A stretch of 64,000 nt of DNA from contig CAZVYY010000002.1 in NCBI GenBank assembly GCA_964630775.1, forward strand, positions 62,001 through 126,000, in the 5' to 3' direction. The stretch's first letter is position 1. Every line of letters starts with the position of its first letter. The notes under the pieces are model-generated. The model saw only the letters and a program-made list of their open reading frames with translations. It ran no database searches and was not told the DNA's origin. The position numbers and the translations under genes are program-made. The DNA is from Anaeroglomus sp964630775 (GTDB lineage Bacteria; Planctomycetota; Phycisphaerae; Sedimentisphaerales; Anaerohalosphaeraceae). Shown one piece after another: positions 8,844 to 17,716 of the stretch.

Positions 8844-9476
8844 TCCAAAATGAACCGAGTTTCGGTGGTCTTTATCGTCAAAAAGGACCGTTTCAATCGC
8901 ACCCAGCAGGAAAATCAGGTACCCAAATAGTTCGGTAATTTCTTCGATTACACGTTTATAATCACGATGATAATCGTCGCCCATGACCAATTCCAGAAAC
9001 CGACCGTGGCCGACTAACTGAGCGATTAGTGCGATAACGATAAACCCTGCCCATAAAACTCCGAATGGGGCCGTGCGGACAAAGTAATCGACTTGCGGGC
9101 CGAGAGTTGCTCGATGACGCCAGGCATACCCGATGGCAAAGATCAGTAATCCCGCTGCGGGGATTTCCCATCTGATCACGGGGATTCGATCAAAAATGCC
9201 GTCCATTTCGCGGATTGCAGCAATGGCAGAAACAACACTAAATTGCGTAAACAGACATCGCATTGGAGGTTCCTTCCATGCTCCAATGCCGAAGATAACC
9301 GCCGCTTGTCCCATCAGGGCAAACTGAAGCCATTCAATGGGGCCATTTTCAGAGAAAAGTACGAAGTCGCCGGGTTCCACCAGGTGCGGCAGAGATGCCA
9401 AACCAGCCAGCATCCCGAGGGTATACAGGGTAAACCGTGTAAGCGTCTGTACGGCTAATCTGTGTTTATTAGGCAT
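8832..9476 (-). CDS. polytopic membrane protein of unknown function
   Basis: 214 aa. I do not recognise the family. At least five hydrophobic helices are visible: about 14-32, 47-65, 72-86, 103-119 and 136-155, plus a last one near 182-200. Charged residues sit at the helix edges: ENGPIEWLQFALMG, IREMDGIFDRIP, and RVIEEITELFGYLIF, where two adjacent Glu residues precede the final helix. The acidic, Gln- and His-containing pattern inside the membrane region could bind a metal or protons, but that is speculation. It appears monocistronic, with a hairpin at its stop codon. Confidence 0.7.
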   Translation of the reverse strand: MPNKHRLAVQTLTRFTLYTLGMLAGLASLPHLVEPGDFVLFSENGPIEWLQFALMGQAAVIFGIGAWKEPPMRCLFTQFSVVSAIAAIREMDGIFDRIPVIRWEIPAAGLLIFAIGYAWRHRATLGPQVDYFVRTAPFGVLWAGFIVIALIAQLVGHGRFLELVMGDDYHRDYKRVIEEITELFGYLIFLLGAIETVLFDDKDHRNSVHFGNRQ

Positions 9477-9594
9477 TTTTGGTGTTCCTTAATACAAAAG
9501 TTTGACCTATTTAATAGAAAACTAATACGATGTCAAGAGGAGAGGTCGGTTATGAATGGTCTGTTATGAAAGGCCTGGATTGTTGTTATCTGTA

Positions 9595-10884
9595 TCAGGT
9601 ATGTCTTTTGATGCCGATTTTATTGGCGCCATCGATGACCAGGATTCGGATTTGGGGATTGTCCTGTATCCAGCCGTCCACGACTTGCTGAGGGTGGTGT
9701 GTCGGCTGCATGTGGGCAGCGAGAATGGAGTCATCGGCCAGCTCGGAACAGACCCATAGTTTTCGCAATCGCTGGATGAGTTTGGCGAAACGATAGGGTT
9801 TGTGGCTGAACATTTTATACCGGCCCTGCACAGCCTGATATATCTGATCGAATGGCAGGGTCAGCAGGTTCCAGAAATGGTCCATGGAGTTGGCCGGCCC
9901 GATGCCATGCCTGCAGGCGGAACAGAACAGGATTTCGCCGCCATCGATGACGGCCTGTTCGGTCAGTTCCAATGCACGCTGGGCGATATACAAATCCATA
10001 TCATTGGGATGTCCGCCGGGGCTGACAATCAGCCGTTGGACAGGATGGATGATGTGCAGGTTCCATTGGTCCGCCTGGGCAAAGGCTTTGGCGCAGACTT
10101 CCTGGACAGGGCCCAGTGCCGCCCATTGAATCGCCCGATGCGAACTGATGGTTGTCAGTGCAAAAACAGGTCTTCCCTGCACGATTTGCTCCATGGCCTC
10201 AACCTGGTCGGCGGCGAGCGGCTGATTGTGGCGGGCAGGATTTGGATGATAGGGGTGAGCACAAAAACCGCTGGCGGCATCGAGTGTGAGGCTGTGATTG
10301 CCGCGTGCGGTTTCATAATCGCAGATACCCGGAACAAAATTCTTGACCGGGTTGGAATAGCCTGCAAAGTAATGCGGCTTGACGTCGCTGAGGACCAGAA
10401 AAATGTCTGTGTCCCGGATGGCGGCATTGCAGCGTACGGCAGTGCCGCGCCGGGTGATGCCGATGTCGATAAAGTCTGCATCCTGGCAGTCATGAACCAT
10501 GATGTCGCAGGTGTGAAGGCCGGCGGTCCGGCATATCCGACGAACCTGATCACACAGGACGAGATTGCCTTGTGTTTTTGCCGGATGGGTGCCTGTGCAC
10601 AGGATGAATCGGATGGAAGAGGCTTTTTGAAGCAGGGGGGCAACTGCGGCAAGGCAATCGACAACCGGCAAATCGCGTGTCGCGTCCGGCAGCAGAATAC
10701 AAAGCCTGCGGTTGTGTATCAGATTCTGAAAAGGGATGGAATATGCCTCGATAGCCGCCGACAAGAGTTCCTGATTCCGGCCGGGATGAATGTGTTCCTG
10801 ACAGGGAATTATCAAGCCCGCACAATTCTCCGCGGGTATCCTTAGGGGCAGGGTGGTCTGGCCATAATGAATCGCAATTTGCAT
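9595..10884 (-). CDS. larA: LarA-like nickel-pincer-dependent racemase/epimerase
   Basis: 429 aa, the usual length of LarA (lactate racemase family). Key residues appear in order with LarA spacing: Asp67/Arg70 in PDATRDLP, His100 in CTGTHP, His171 in KPHYFAGYS, Lys181 in NPVKNFVPGI, and His197 in ARGNHSL. In Lactobacillus LarA the matching Lys184 carries the covalent nickel-pincer nucleotide and His200 binds nickel. The stretch between His171 and Lys181 reads GYSNPVK instead of the common GYSGGRK, so substrate or cofactor handling may differ. LarA homologues racemise or epimerise various 2-hydroxy acids, so lactate is not assured. The cofactor synthesis genes larB, larC and larE are not in this window. 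The gene stands alone. Confidence 0.8.
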   Translation of the reverse strand: MQIAIHYGQTTLPLRIPAENCAGLIIPCQEHIHPGRNQELLSAAIEAYSIPFQNLIHNRRLCILLPDATRDLPVVDCLAAVAPLLQKASSIRFILCTGTHPAKTQGNLVLCDQVRRICRTAGLHTCDIMVHDCQDADFIDIGITRRGTAVRCNAAIRDTDIFLVLSDVKPHYFAGYSNPVKNFVPGICDYETARGNHSLTLDAASGFCAHPYHPNPARHNQPLAADQVEAMEQIVQGRPVFALTTISSHRAIQWAALGPVQEVCAKAFAQADQWNLHIIHPVQRLIVSPGGHPNDMDLYIAQRALELTEQAVIDGGEILFCSACRHGIGPANSMDHFWNLLTLPFDQIYQAVQGRYKMFSHKPYRFAKLIQRLRKLWVCSELADDSILAAHMQPTHHPQQVVDGWIQDNPQIRILVIDGANKIGIKRHT

Positions 10885-11005
10885 CTGCTATACTCCGGAC
10901 ACGGGTTATCAGGAATTGATATGATATAGGGTCTTTACTCCGCAGGCAATGAAATAAAGCATTTGAAGATGTTACAAAAGAGAGGGATTGGGTACAATAA
11001 TACAA

Positions 11006-11033
11006 TTTACGAAAAGGTTTTATGTGTTAGAAT
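11006..11033 (+). promoter_or_regulatory. weak promoter candidate upstream of the GH92 gene
   Basis: TTTACG at 11006-11011, a 16-base spacer and TAGAAT at 11028-11033. It is the best match I see in the 299-base region 10885-11183, which otherwise shows no gene. Confidence 0.35.
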
Positions 11034-11183
11034 CATAAAAATAGAATCGATGCCATTTCCGTTGGGTGTAATAATCCAATCTCACGAATCAAAGCAGCCT
11101 TGGCATCAAATGATGGTATCGCATGGAATCGCGTGACATAGAGCAATAGAACAGGGAACTAATTTAATTGTGAGGAAATCAAG

Positions 11184-14183
11184 ATGACAATCCTACCTAT
11201 TCAGAAAGCAGCAGTACTGGTCCTGACAGCAGCGGTCGGCCTGGCGGGAACAACCGTTTGGGGCCAATCCGCCGACAGTTCGATTCAGGAGCGTGCCAGG
11301 GCCTATCCGCTCGCGGCCAAAGTCAATCCCCTGATCGGCACCGGCGGCCACGGGCATACCTATCCCGGCGCCTGTGTGCCGTTCGGGATGGTGCAGCTTA
11401 GTCCCGATACCGGCACGGATGGCTGGGACTGGTGTTCGGGCTATCACTACAGCGACCGATCCATTATGGGATTCAGCCATACCCATCTGGACGGCACCGG
11501 CTGTGCCGATCTGGGCGACTTTCTGTTTATGCCGACGACGGGGGAGCCTAAATTTGAACCCGGTTCCAAGCGAAATCCCGACGAAGGATATCGCTCGCGG
11601 TTTTCGCATGACCAGGAGCAGGCCTGTGCAGGCTTTTATGGTGTTTATCTGAAAGATTATGACATTGATGTGAAGTTGACCACGACCCGTCGTGTCGGTG
11701 TGCATCAGTACACTTTCCCCGCCACCAAAGAGGCGAATGTGATTATGGACCTTGGTCATTACATCGGGGGATCCAATATCCGTGAAAGCAAAGCGGAGAT
11801 TGTCGGCGACCGTGAAGTCCGCGGCTATGTTCGCAAAAGCGGCTGGTCTCCGGATCGGTTCCTGTATTTTGTTGCACGGTTCTCGCAGCCTTTTGTCAAG
11901 AGCGGTATTGTAGTCAATCGCAAACTGGATGAATCCGCCAAACAGGCCGAAGGCAAAGACATTCAGTGCTATGTCCGCTTCGATACCACCCAGGAGCGCG
12001 TGGTGGTGGTCAAGGTTGCACTGTCGGCGGTAAGCTGGGACGGCGCGGCGAAGAACATGGACGCCGAGTGCCCCGGCTGGGATTTCCAGCAGGTGTGCAA
12101 TGGCGCCATGGAGAGCTGGAATAAGCAATTGTCCAAGATTACCGTGGACGGCGGTCCGGCGGCCAATCAGACCGTATTTTATACGGCGCTGTATCATAGC
12201 TGTCTGGCGCCCAACCTGTTTACGGATGTGGACGGCCAGTATCGCGGCATGGACAAGAAAGTCCACAAGGCCGACAACTTCGAGAATTACACCGTGTTCT
12301 CCCTGTGGGATACATTCCGTGCCGCTCACCCGCTGTTTACCCTGATCGAGCAGAAACGCACCAATGATTTTATCAATTCGCTGCTGGGCAAATACGAACA
12401 GCGGGGCATTCTGCCGTTCTGGGAACTGGCTTCCGACGAAACCTGGTGCATGATTGGGTATCACTCAATTCCGGTGATTGCCGACGCATACGCCAAGGGG
12501 CTTCGCGGCTACGATGTGAACAAGGCCTTTGCCGCCATGAAGCACAGTGCCATGCAGGATCATCAGGGCCTCGATGAATATAAAACGCTCGGGTATATTT
12601 CGCTGACCGATGATTCGCAGTCGGTTTCACGCACGGCCGAGTATGCCTACGACGACTGGTGCATTGCCCTGATGGCCAGAGAACTGGGTCATCCGGACGA
12701 TTATGAATTGTTTACACGCCGGTCGCAGCAGTACCGAAACCTGTTTGACCGTTCGATTGGATTCATTCGCGGCAAAACCGTCGATGGCGTCTGGAAGCCG
12801 GATTTCAATCCTGATCATCTTCCCGCCGATGGAGCCGGCGAATTTACCGAAGGCAACTCATGGCATTATACCTGGTTTGCACCGCATGATGTCGAAGGTC
12901 TGATTGAACTGATGCATGGCGACGAGGGCTTTATCAAAAGAATGGATGAATTGTTTGTCCGCCAGGGACGCGAACATGCCGATGTCAGCGGCCTGATTGG
13001 TCAGTATGCCCATGGCAACGAACCGTGCCATAATTATGCCTACCTGTATGTCTATGCCGGCGTTCCCTGGAAGACGCAGGAAAAGGTGTCTCAAATCGTC
13101 AAGACCCTCTACACCGACAAGCCGGATGGTCTTTGCGGCAATAATGACTGCGGACAGATGTCGGCGTGGTATGTCTTCAGTGCGATGGGTTTCTATCCTG
13201 TCTGTCCCGGCCAGCCGATGTATGTCTTCGGCACGCCGCTGTTCCCGTCCGCCACTCTCAATCTTGAAAACGGCAAGACGTTTAAAGTGGTTGCAGAAAA
13301 TGTCTCCGACAAGAACATCTATATTCAGTCTGCAACGCTGAACGGCAAAGCTTACACGAAGACCTGGATTCAGCATGCCGATATTATCAATGGCGGCACG
13401 CTGGTCTTCACGATGGGTGCCGAGCCGAATAAGCAGTGGGGTTCTGGTAAGGCTGACCGTCCGTTTTCCATTCCGGGCAAACGGCTGACGCTGATGCCGT
13501 ATCCGACCAGCGATCAACAGGTCTTCCTCGATACTATCGCGGTTGAATTCAAATGCGATGATGACGGCGCAAAAATGGTCTATACTCTCGATGGCAGCGA
13601 GCCGGAGGCATCCTCGACGCCTTATACGAAACCGATTGAAGTGAATAAAACCACGACCATCAAAGTCCGGGCATTCAAAGATGGCTGCTTCCCCAGCAGT
13701 GTCCTGAGTACGACCGTAACCAAAAAGAACTTGAATCCCGCTGTCGAAGTGGCTGGTCTTGAGAACGGCTTGAATTACGTTCTCTATGTCGGCAATTTCC
13801 GCCGGACGACGGATTTTGAAAAATCCGAACCCAAAGAACGCGGCCAGTGCTCCAATTTTGATATTTCTGTCGCCAAACGCGGTGACGGATTTGGGTTGGA
13901 ATTCACGGGTTACTACAATGCCCCCGAAGATGGCTTTTATCAGTTCTGGACCAAATCCGACGACGGCAGCCGCCTGTTTATCGGTTCGGAACTGGTAGTT
14001 GACAGCGACGGCCCGCACAGTGCCCAGTTTGCCGGCGGCTTTGTCGCCCTGAAAAAAGGATATCACCCCATCAAGGTGCTCTATTTTGAAGGTTCGGTCG
14101 ATGAGGTACTGGAAGTCCATGTCACCCGTCCCGGCGGTCAGCGGGAACAAATTGACAGCAAGGCCCTGTTTCGTCAGAAATAA
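11184..14183 (+). CDS. secreted GH92 alpha-mannosidase with chitobiase-like and PA14 modules
   Basis: 999 aa. Signal peptide at about 1-27. The GH92 catalytic region begins with VNPLIGTGGHGHTYPGACVP and FGMVQLSPDTG, followed by GFSHTHLDGTGC, and includes ELASDETWCMIGYHS and the family hallmark GNEPCHNYAYLY; it runs to about residue 755. GH92 enzymes are Ca2+-dependent exo-alpha-mannosidases, mostly alpha-1,2, acting on N-glycan or yeast-type mannans. A chitobiase-type C-terminal domain (MVYTLDGSEPEASSTPY, about 765-845) and a PA14-like module (about 860-995: GYYNAPEDGFYQFWTKSDDG, then SRLFIG) follow; both are often carbohydrate-binding. The start is supported by a gagga ribosome site. It is longer than many GH92 proteins because of the two added modules. 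It stands alone and is followed by a strong terminator. Confidence 0.93.
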   Translation: MTILPIQKAAVLVLTAAVGLAGTTVWGQSADSSIQERARAYPLAAKVNPLIGTGGHGHTYPGACVPFGMVQLSPDTGTDGWDWCSGYHYSDRSIMGFSHTHLDGTGCADLGDFLFMPTTGEPKFEPGSKRNPDEGYRSRFSHDQEQACAGFYGVYLKDYDIDVKLTTTRRVGVHQYTFPATKEANVIMDLGHYIGGSNIRESKAEIVGDREVRGYVRKSGWSPDRFLYFVARFSQPFVKSGIVVNRKLDESAKQAEGKDIQCYVRFDTTQERVVVVKVALSAVSWDGAAKNMDAECPGWDFQQVCNGAMESWNKQLSKITVDGGPAANQTVFYTALYHSCLAPNLFTDVDGQYRGMDKKVHKADNFENYTVFSLWDTFRAAHPLFTLIEQKRTNDFINSLLGKYEQRGILPFWELASDETWCMIGYHSIPVIADAYAKGLRGYDVNKAFAAMKHSAMQDHQGLDEYKTLGYISLTDDSQSVSRTAEYAYDDWCIALMARELGHPDDYELFTRRSQQYRNLFDRSIGFIRGKTVDGVWKPDFNPDHLPADGAGEFTEGNSWHYTWFAPHDVEGLIELMHGDEGFIKRMDELFVRQGREHADVSGLIGQYAHGNEPCHNYAYLYVYAGVPWKTQEKVSQIVKTLYTDKPDGLCGNNDCGQMSAWYVFSAMGFYPVCPGQPMYVFGTPLFPSATLNLENGKTFKVVAENVSDKNIYIQSATLNGKAYTKTWIQHADIINGGTLVFTMGAEPNKQWGSGKADRPFSIPGKRLTLMPYPTSDQQVFLDTIAVEFKCDDDGAKMVYTLDGSEPEASSTPYTKPIEVNKTTTIKVRAFKDGCFPSSVLSTTVTKKNLNPAVEVAGLENGLNYVLYVGNFRRTTDFEKSEPKERGQCSNFDISVAKRGDGFGLEFTGYYNAPEDGFYQFWTKSDDGSRLFIGSELVVDSDGPHSAQFAGGFVALKKGYHPIKVLYFEGSVDEVLEVHVTRPGGQREQIDSKALFRQK

Positions 14184-14203
14184 CTGATCGATTGATTCAT
14201 ATC

Positions 14204-14250
14204 ATCCTGCGGGACGAGTGTTTACAAGCTCTGTTCCGCAGGATTTTTTT
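14204..14250 (+). terminator. intrinsic terminator of the GH92 gene
   Basis: Stem atcctgcgg (14204-14212) with ccgcaggat (14236-14244), extended by further partial pairing, followed directly by a run of seven T. Confidence 0.85.
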
Positions 14251-14530
14251 TATTTAAACCTCATCAGATGTATGCATAGGCAGTCAATTTCATTTGTCCT
14301 CATTGCCTTACGCCCGATAATAACGCTCTTAATGCAGCGGTCATGATTTGGCAGGGCATCTATTGTTTCATTTCAGGTGATTCAAGCTAAGGGTATAAAG
14401 CGATATGTCCGATGTCTGTGATAGATATATGTAGCTGTATTTATCGTGAACTCTTGAAACGGGACAAGAAATACCCAATAGATGTGAATATTCCGCGCGG
14501 CCCCAGGCCGTTTTCCTGCCGTGCGTATTC

Positions 14531-14569
14531 ACAGGGTAACGTTGCCCTGTATCGCCGCGGTGTTAAGAT
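14531..14569 (+). promoter_or_regulatory. palindromic operator candidate overlapping a promoter
   Basis: acagggtaacgttgccctgt (14531-14550) is a 20-base palindrome with one mismatched pair. It overlaps a -35 candidate TTGCCC (14542-14547) which is 16 bases from TAAGAT (14564-14569). This would serve the envelope gene at 14663. A second hairpin (gcggct 14584-14589 / agccgc 14601-14606) lies in the leader. The remainder of 14251-14662 shows no gene. Confidence 0.4.
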
Positions 14570-14662
14570 AGTGCTCGAAACTGGCGGCTGAGAGCTTATA
14601 AGCCGCGACGCACCGGGACATTTGATGCAGGATCAGTATAAACCCAAAACCGGAGGTCAGAA

Positions 14663-15727
14663 ATGAATAGCAGCAAAACGAAGATCGTCTTGTTACTGTT
14701 GTCGTTGATAATAACATCTTCAGTTTACGCTCAGGTCCAATCGCTGGCGGAGCCTGCTGAAGCAAGCAAGTCGCTGGGCGCTCAGTTGATCGATCAGGTC
14801 ATGGCGTTTCGCCAGCAGGCCAGAACCCAGCCCGAAGAGGCTTTTACGGCTTATGCAGGTAAAAATGCCCAGAAGCTGTTCGGTCCACTGGGGCGGACGC
14901 TTTGTCCCAGTACAGACCCGTCGAAGGGGTGGGCTTATTTCTTCGAGACCTCTGTGTTTTCCATGAGCTTTATTACTTCCAGTACGGCACTGGCGGTCTT
15001 TTATCATCCCTGGAGCGATGTGGCCCTCGTCACCGAGTGGACTCGAAGCAAGACTGGAAACAGCATTACCGACGCGGAACTGCTGATGGGGGACACCCTG
15101 AGAAACCAGGGAAATCCGCCGTATGACATCGAACCGCACTGGCTGCGAAGTCCGGTTCCGCCGTATCTGGCGGCATCCTTGTCTTCCGCACAGACGATTC
15201 GAGATTTCCGCCGCATTTTTTCTGCCGAGAGCGGCAATTTCAAGAAAGGATGGCGGTCGGTGATGACCAATCCCAAGCTGATTAAGTCCAACTATATTGG
15301 CCTGGGGTATATGTTCGAACACAACCTGGCTGGACTGTTTCAATTTGAGAATGATTCAAATTTTGCCGCCGCACGGCAGCAATCCAATGATATTCTGGCC
15401 AAACTTCAGCTTGGTCTTGCTGATGAAGTCCTTGCCATTGCCCCGGAAACCCGGCCCGAAAGCCGGGAGGTGATTAAGCCGTATGCCGCCCAGTTGGGGC
15501 AGGCCAGGGCCGTCACCTGCATTGTCAAGCGGGATGACCAGAAAAAAGAACATCTGTTTGTCATCTTCAGCATACCCGGCAAGCCGGAATATCTGATGAG
15601 TTTCTGGTTCAAAGCGGATGATGCATCCTCTTTACAGTACACCATCCGACGTATTGATCTGGTTGATCAGAACAATACTTATGTTAACTTTGATGCGATT
15701 ACCAACGTCCTGAAAAACGCCCAATAA
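14663..15727 (+). CDS. secreted protein of unknown function
   Basis: 354 aa. A clear signal peptide (MNSSKTKIVLLLLSLIITSS, cleavage near VYA-Q) is followed by a soluble, mixed alpha/beta protein without a domain I recognise. Visible segments include two Trp-rich stretches, FYHPWSDVALVTEWTRS and DIEPHWLRSPVPPYLAAS, and a C-terminal beta-rich part (FVIFSIPGKPEYLMSFWF; LQYTIRRIDLVDQNNTYVN). The start has an excellent ggaggt ribosome site. The next gene starts 10 bases after its stop with its own ggaggt, so the pair are co-transcribed. Its neighbours are a Gly-zipper membrane protein and an outer-membrane barrel, so a periplasmic or envelope role is likely. Confidence 0.75.
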   Translation: MNSSKTKIVLLLLSLIITSSVYAQVQSLAEPAEASKSLGAQLIDQVMAFRQQARTQPEEAFTAYAGKNAQKLFGPLGRTLCPSTDPSKGWAYFFETSVFSMSFITSSTALAVFYHPWSDVALVTEWTRSKTGNSITDAELLMGDTLRNQGNPPYDIEPHWLRSPVPPYLAASLSSAQTIRDFRRIFSAESGNFKKGWRSVMTNPKLIKSNYIGLGYMFEHNLAGLFQFENDSNFAAARQQSNDILAKLQLGLADEVLAIAPETRPESREVIKPYAAQLGQARAVTCIVKRDDQKKEHLFVIFSIPGKPEYLMSFWFKADDASSLQYTIRRIDLVDQNNTYVNFDAITNVLKNAQ

Positions 15728-15737
15728 CGGAGGTTGT

Positions 15738-16571
15738 ATGAAAAATTCTCATAAATATGCCTATTATATCGAAGCAGTAATAAATCGGACATCAGGATTG
15801 TACATGGCGATACTTCTATTGGCCGGGCTTATCCTGAGTGGTGCCGTCGTGTCAGACAATAACGGTCCCTGGACACCGGAGCAATCCAAAACGGCCGACC
15901 ATGTGCCAGGGACGCCGACGTCTCCGCAGGGCTGGTATCCGCCTGTTCAAACCAGCAAACCAGCGGACTCGGGCACCACGAATACTCAGCCTTCGACTCC
16001 TGCCCCGGCCCCGAAACCCGCTCCAACCCCTTCACATTATGATAACAACGGGCCCTGGACGCCGGAACAGTCCAAGACGGCAGACCGTACGCCGGGAACA
16101 CCTCCCTCACCTCGCGGATGGTATCCGCCGGTGGATAGCTCTCCGGATAAACCGACAAATATAGGTAATGATTTGTCCAATTTGGCTGAGAAAATTGCGA
16201 CCTCCAAACTGGCCAATCCGCTGATTCAGGGCGGCAAAGCCATTGGAAGAACTTACGAGGCCGCAGATCGCGGCGATATGACCGGCACTGCGATCGAGGC
16301 GGCTGATGGAATAGGACGTTTATCCGCCATCGGTCTTGGAGCAACCGAAGGAGCGGCAATGGGTTCGGCTTTTGGTCCGCTGGGCACGGCTATCGGTGGT
16401 ATTATCGGCGGCTTTATCGGAAATGCCGGATGGGAATACACAGGCGGGGCCATCAACGAAAGCTCACGGCAGATGCATGACCAGGCCCGCCAGCAGGCCG
16501 ATCAGGTGCGGCAGGGTCTTGCACCGACCCGCCCGGCTGGCGGCGGCAGCGGCGGCTGTACCTGTCGTTAA
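15738..16571 (+). CDS. membrane-associated protein with GPWTPEQSK repeats and glycine-zipper helix
   Basis: 277 aa. A hydrophobic N-terminal segment (about 18-36) is followed by two nearly identical 31-residue units, each starting DNNGPWTPEQSKTAD and ending GWYPPV, joined by a Pro/Thr-rich linker. After a helical region (NLAEKIATSKLANPLIQG), residues about 188-235 form a glycine-zipper membrane segment (GATEGAAMGSAFGPLGTAIG, then GIIGGFIG). The C-terminus is Gly-rich and ends in CTCR. Glycine-zipper proteins often sit in the outer membrane or form channels. I know no family with the repeated unit. It is probably co-transcribed with the gene before it. Confidence 0.75.
   Translation: MKNSHKYAYYIEAVINRTSGLYMAILLLAGLILSGAVVSDNNGPWTPEQSKTADHVPGTPTSPQGWYPPVQTSKPADSGTTNTQPSTPAPAPKPAPTPSHYDNNGPWTPEQSKTADRTPGTPPSPRGWYPPVDSSPDKPTNIGNDLSNLAEKIATSKLANPLIQGGKAIGRTYEAADRGDMTGTAIEAADGIGRLSAIGLGATEGAAMGSAFGPLGTAIGGIIGGFIGNAGWEYTGGAINESSRQMHDQARQQADQVRQGLAPTRPAGGGSGGCTCR
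15855..16133 (+). repeat. two 93-base in-frame repeat units
   Basis: Units at 15855-15947 and 16041-16133 encode 31 residues each, differing at only a few positions. Offset between units is 186 bases; between them lies a Pro/Thr/Ser-rich linker. Confidence 0.85.
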
Positions 16572-16616
16572 TTCCTGCATTGGCTTGTGAAAAGCCGGGC
16601 AGGCAGGGAAAGATAC

Positions 16617-16645
16617 TTGATTTAAGACTTTTTATCCAGTAGGAT
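16617..16645 (+). promoter_or_regulatory. promoter candidate for the outer-membrane barrel gene
   Basis: TTGATT at 16617-16622, a 17-base spacer and TAGGAT at 16640-16645. The leader of about 80 bases contains the inverted repeat gcggttaccgc near 16686. Confidence 0.45.
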
Positions 16646-16733
16646 GCATCAGGTTGGCATTCTTTTCAAAGTAAATCGCGGTAAAGCGGTTACCGCACTT
16701 TGATGCAAAGCGATGTTTAAGGAGAACCAAAAA

Positions 16734-17651
16734 ATGCAAGGAAAAAGAGTGATGGCAAAGAGTGTGGCTGCGGTTATGGTACTGTGCCTGTGTATTTCAG
16801 CGGCCCAGGCCAGCAGTCATGATGGAATGACGAGCTTGTCCAATCCCTGGAATCCCGCGATTATGGGAGCCGAAAAGGCGCTGGATCGCTCCATTACCGT
16901 GACAACAACGACACCACATGCCGGAGCGTTTGACGGCTTTTCATCGTGGAGCGCATTTGCCGATTATGATTCCGGCAAAACCAACGACAAACGCCAGGGC
17001 GGTTTTGATAACTACTTCAACTCTTACACGGTTGGTGCCGATGCTCTGTACAATAACTCGACCCTGTGGGGCTTTTTGGGCAATTTCAATGATGCAAAAG
17101 GCCACAGCAGCGCCGGGGCGCGCGATGCCATCGAAACCTGGGCTTATACCCTGTATATGAGCCAGCCGGTTAATGACTGGATGTTCTGGGGGTCCTCGTT
17201 TTCCTATTCGACCGCTGGGAACAAAATCAACTCCGCCGGCGAGATTGATTCCGACAGCTATGTGCTGGCGCCGTATGTGACCGTCATGACTCAGATGGAC
17301 AAGCTGACTCTGTCCTTGTCGCCTTCGTATGTGCTGGGCTACCAGGATGTGGATTATCCCGGCGTTGGCGGGGGGGATTTCGCTCTGATGGGCAAGATGC
17401 TTCTGATGGGCCGGGCCACCTACGCTGTGACCGAGAAGTTCAGTGTTTCGGCGAATTTGAATTACAACCAGGTGCTGCATAATCATGCCCTGGATACCGA
17501 ATTCGACAATGACCACCGCTGGTTTACAACCGGCGTCAAGCTGGGCTATAAGTTCACCAGCAGCCTGAGCGGCAGCCTGGGCTACAGCACAGAATTAGAC
17601 AGCAACTTTGACAGCGATATCTGGACTGTCGGTCTCTGCTATGCATTCTAA
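16734..17651 (+). CDS. outer-membrane beta-barrel protein (autotransporter/OMP-like)
   Basis: 305 aa from the ATG at 16734, chosen because an aaggag ribosome site at 16719-16724 fits it; an in-frame ATG at 16713 lies upstream of that site. A signal peptide ends near AAQA-SSHDG. The mature protein is rich in alternating aromatic/polar strands (LTLSLSPSYVLGYQDVDYPG, ATYAVTEKFSVSANLNYNQ, WFTTGVKLGYKFTSSLSGSL) and ends with LCYAF, the terminal Phe that the BAM complex recognises in outer-membrane barrels. Around 12 strands are expected from the length. The pattern resembles autotransporter-type barrels, but there is no passenger domain. The substrate or pore role is unknown. A terminator follows the stop. 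Confidence 0.8.
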   Translation: MQGKRVMAKSVAAVMVLCLCISAAQASSHDGMTSLSNPWNPAIMGAEKALDRSITVTTTTPHAGAFDGFSSWSAFADYDSGKTNDKRQGGFDNYFNSYTVGADALYNNSTLWGFLGNFNDAKGHSSAGARDAIETWAYTLYMSQPVNDWMFWGSSFSYSTAGNKINSAGEIDSDSYVLAPYVTVMTQMDKLTLSLSPSYVLGYQDVDYPGVGGGDFALMGKMLLMGRATYAVTEKFSVSANLNYNQVLHNHALDTEFDNDHRWFTTGVKLGYKFTSSLSGSLGYSTELDSNFDSDIWTVGLCYAF

Positions 17652-17671
17652 ACCGGTTTCTTGAATACGAT

Positions 17672-17710
17672 ATGCCTGGCATTCCTTCGGGACTGTCAGG
17701 CATTTTTTTT
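17672..17710 (+). terminator. intrinsic terminator of the barrel gene
   Basis: atgcctg (17672-17678) pairs with caggcat (17697-17703), followed by eight T. The in-frame ATG at 17672 lies inside this stem, which is why it was not taken as the start of the next gene. Confidence 0.8.
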
Positions 17711-17716
17711 GATGCG

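Noticed and set aside
9802..10845. 347-residue plus-strand frame opposite the LarA-like gene
   Set aside because: The minus-strand frame has all LarA residues in order; this one has no motif.
12858..14150. 430-residue minus-strand frame opposite GH92
   Set aside because: Shadow of the mannosidase gene, no ribosome site and no family pattern.
17672..17716. Upstream in-frame ATG for the caspase-like lipoprotein
   Set aside because: It lies in the stem of the previous gene's terminator and would put 15 residues before the lipoprotein signal.
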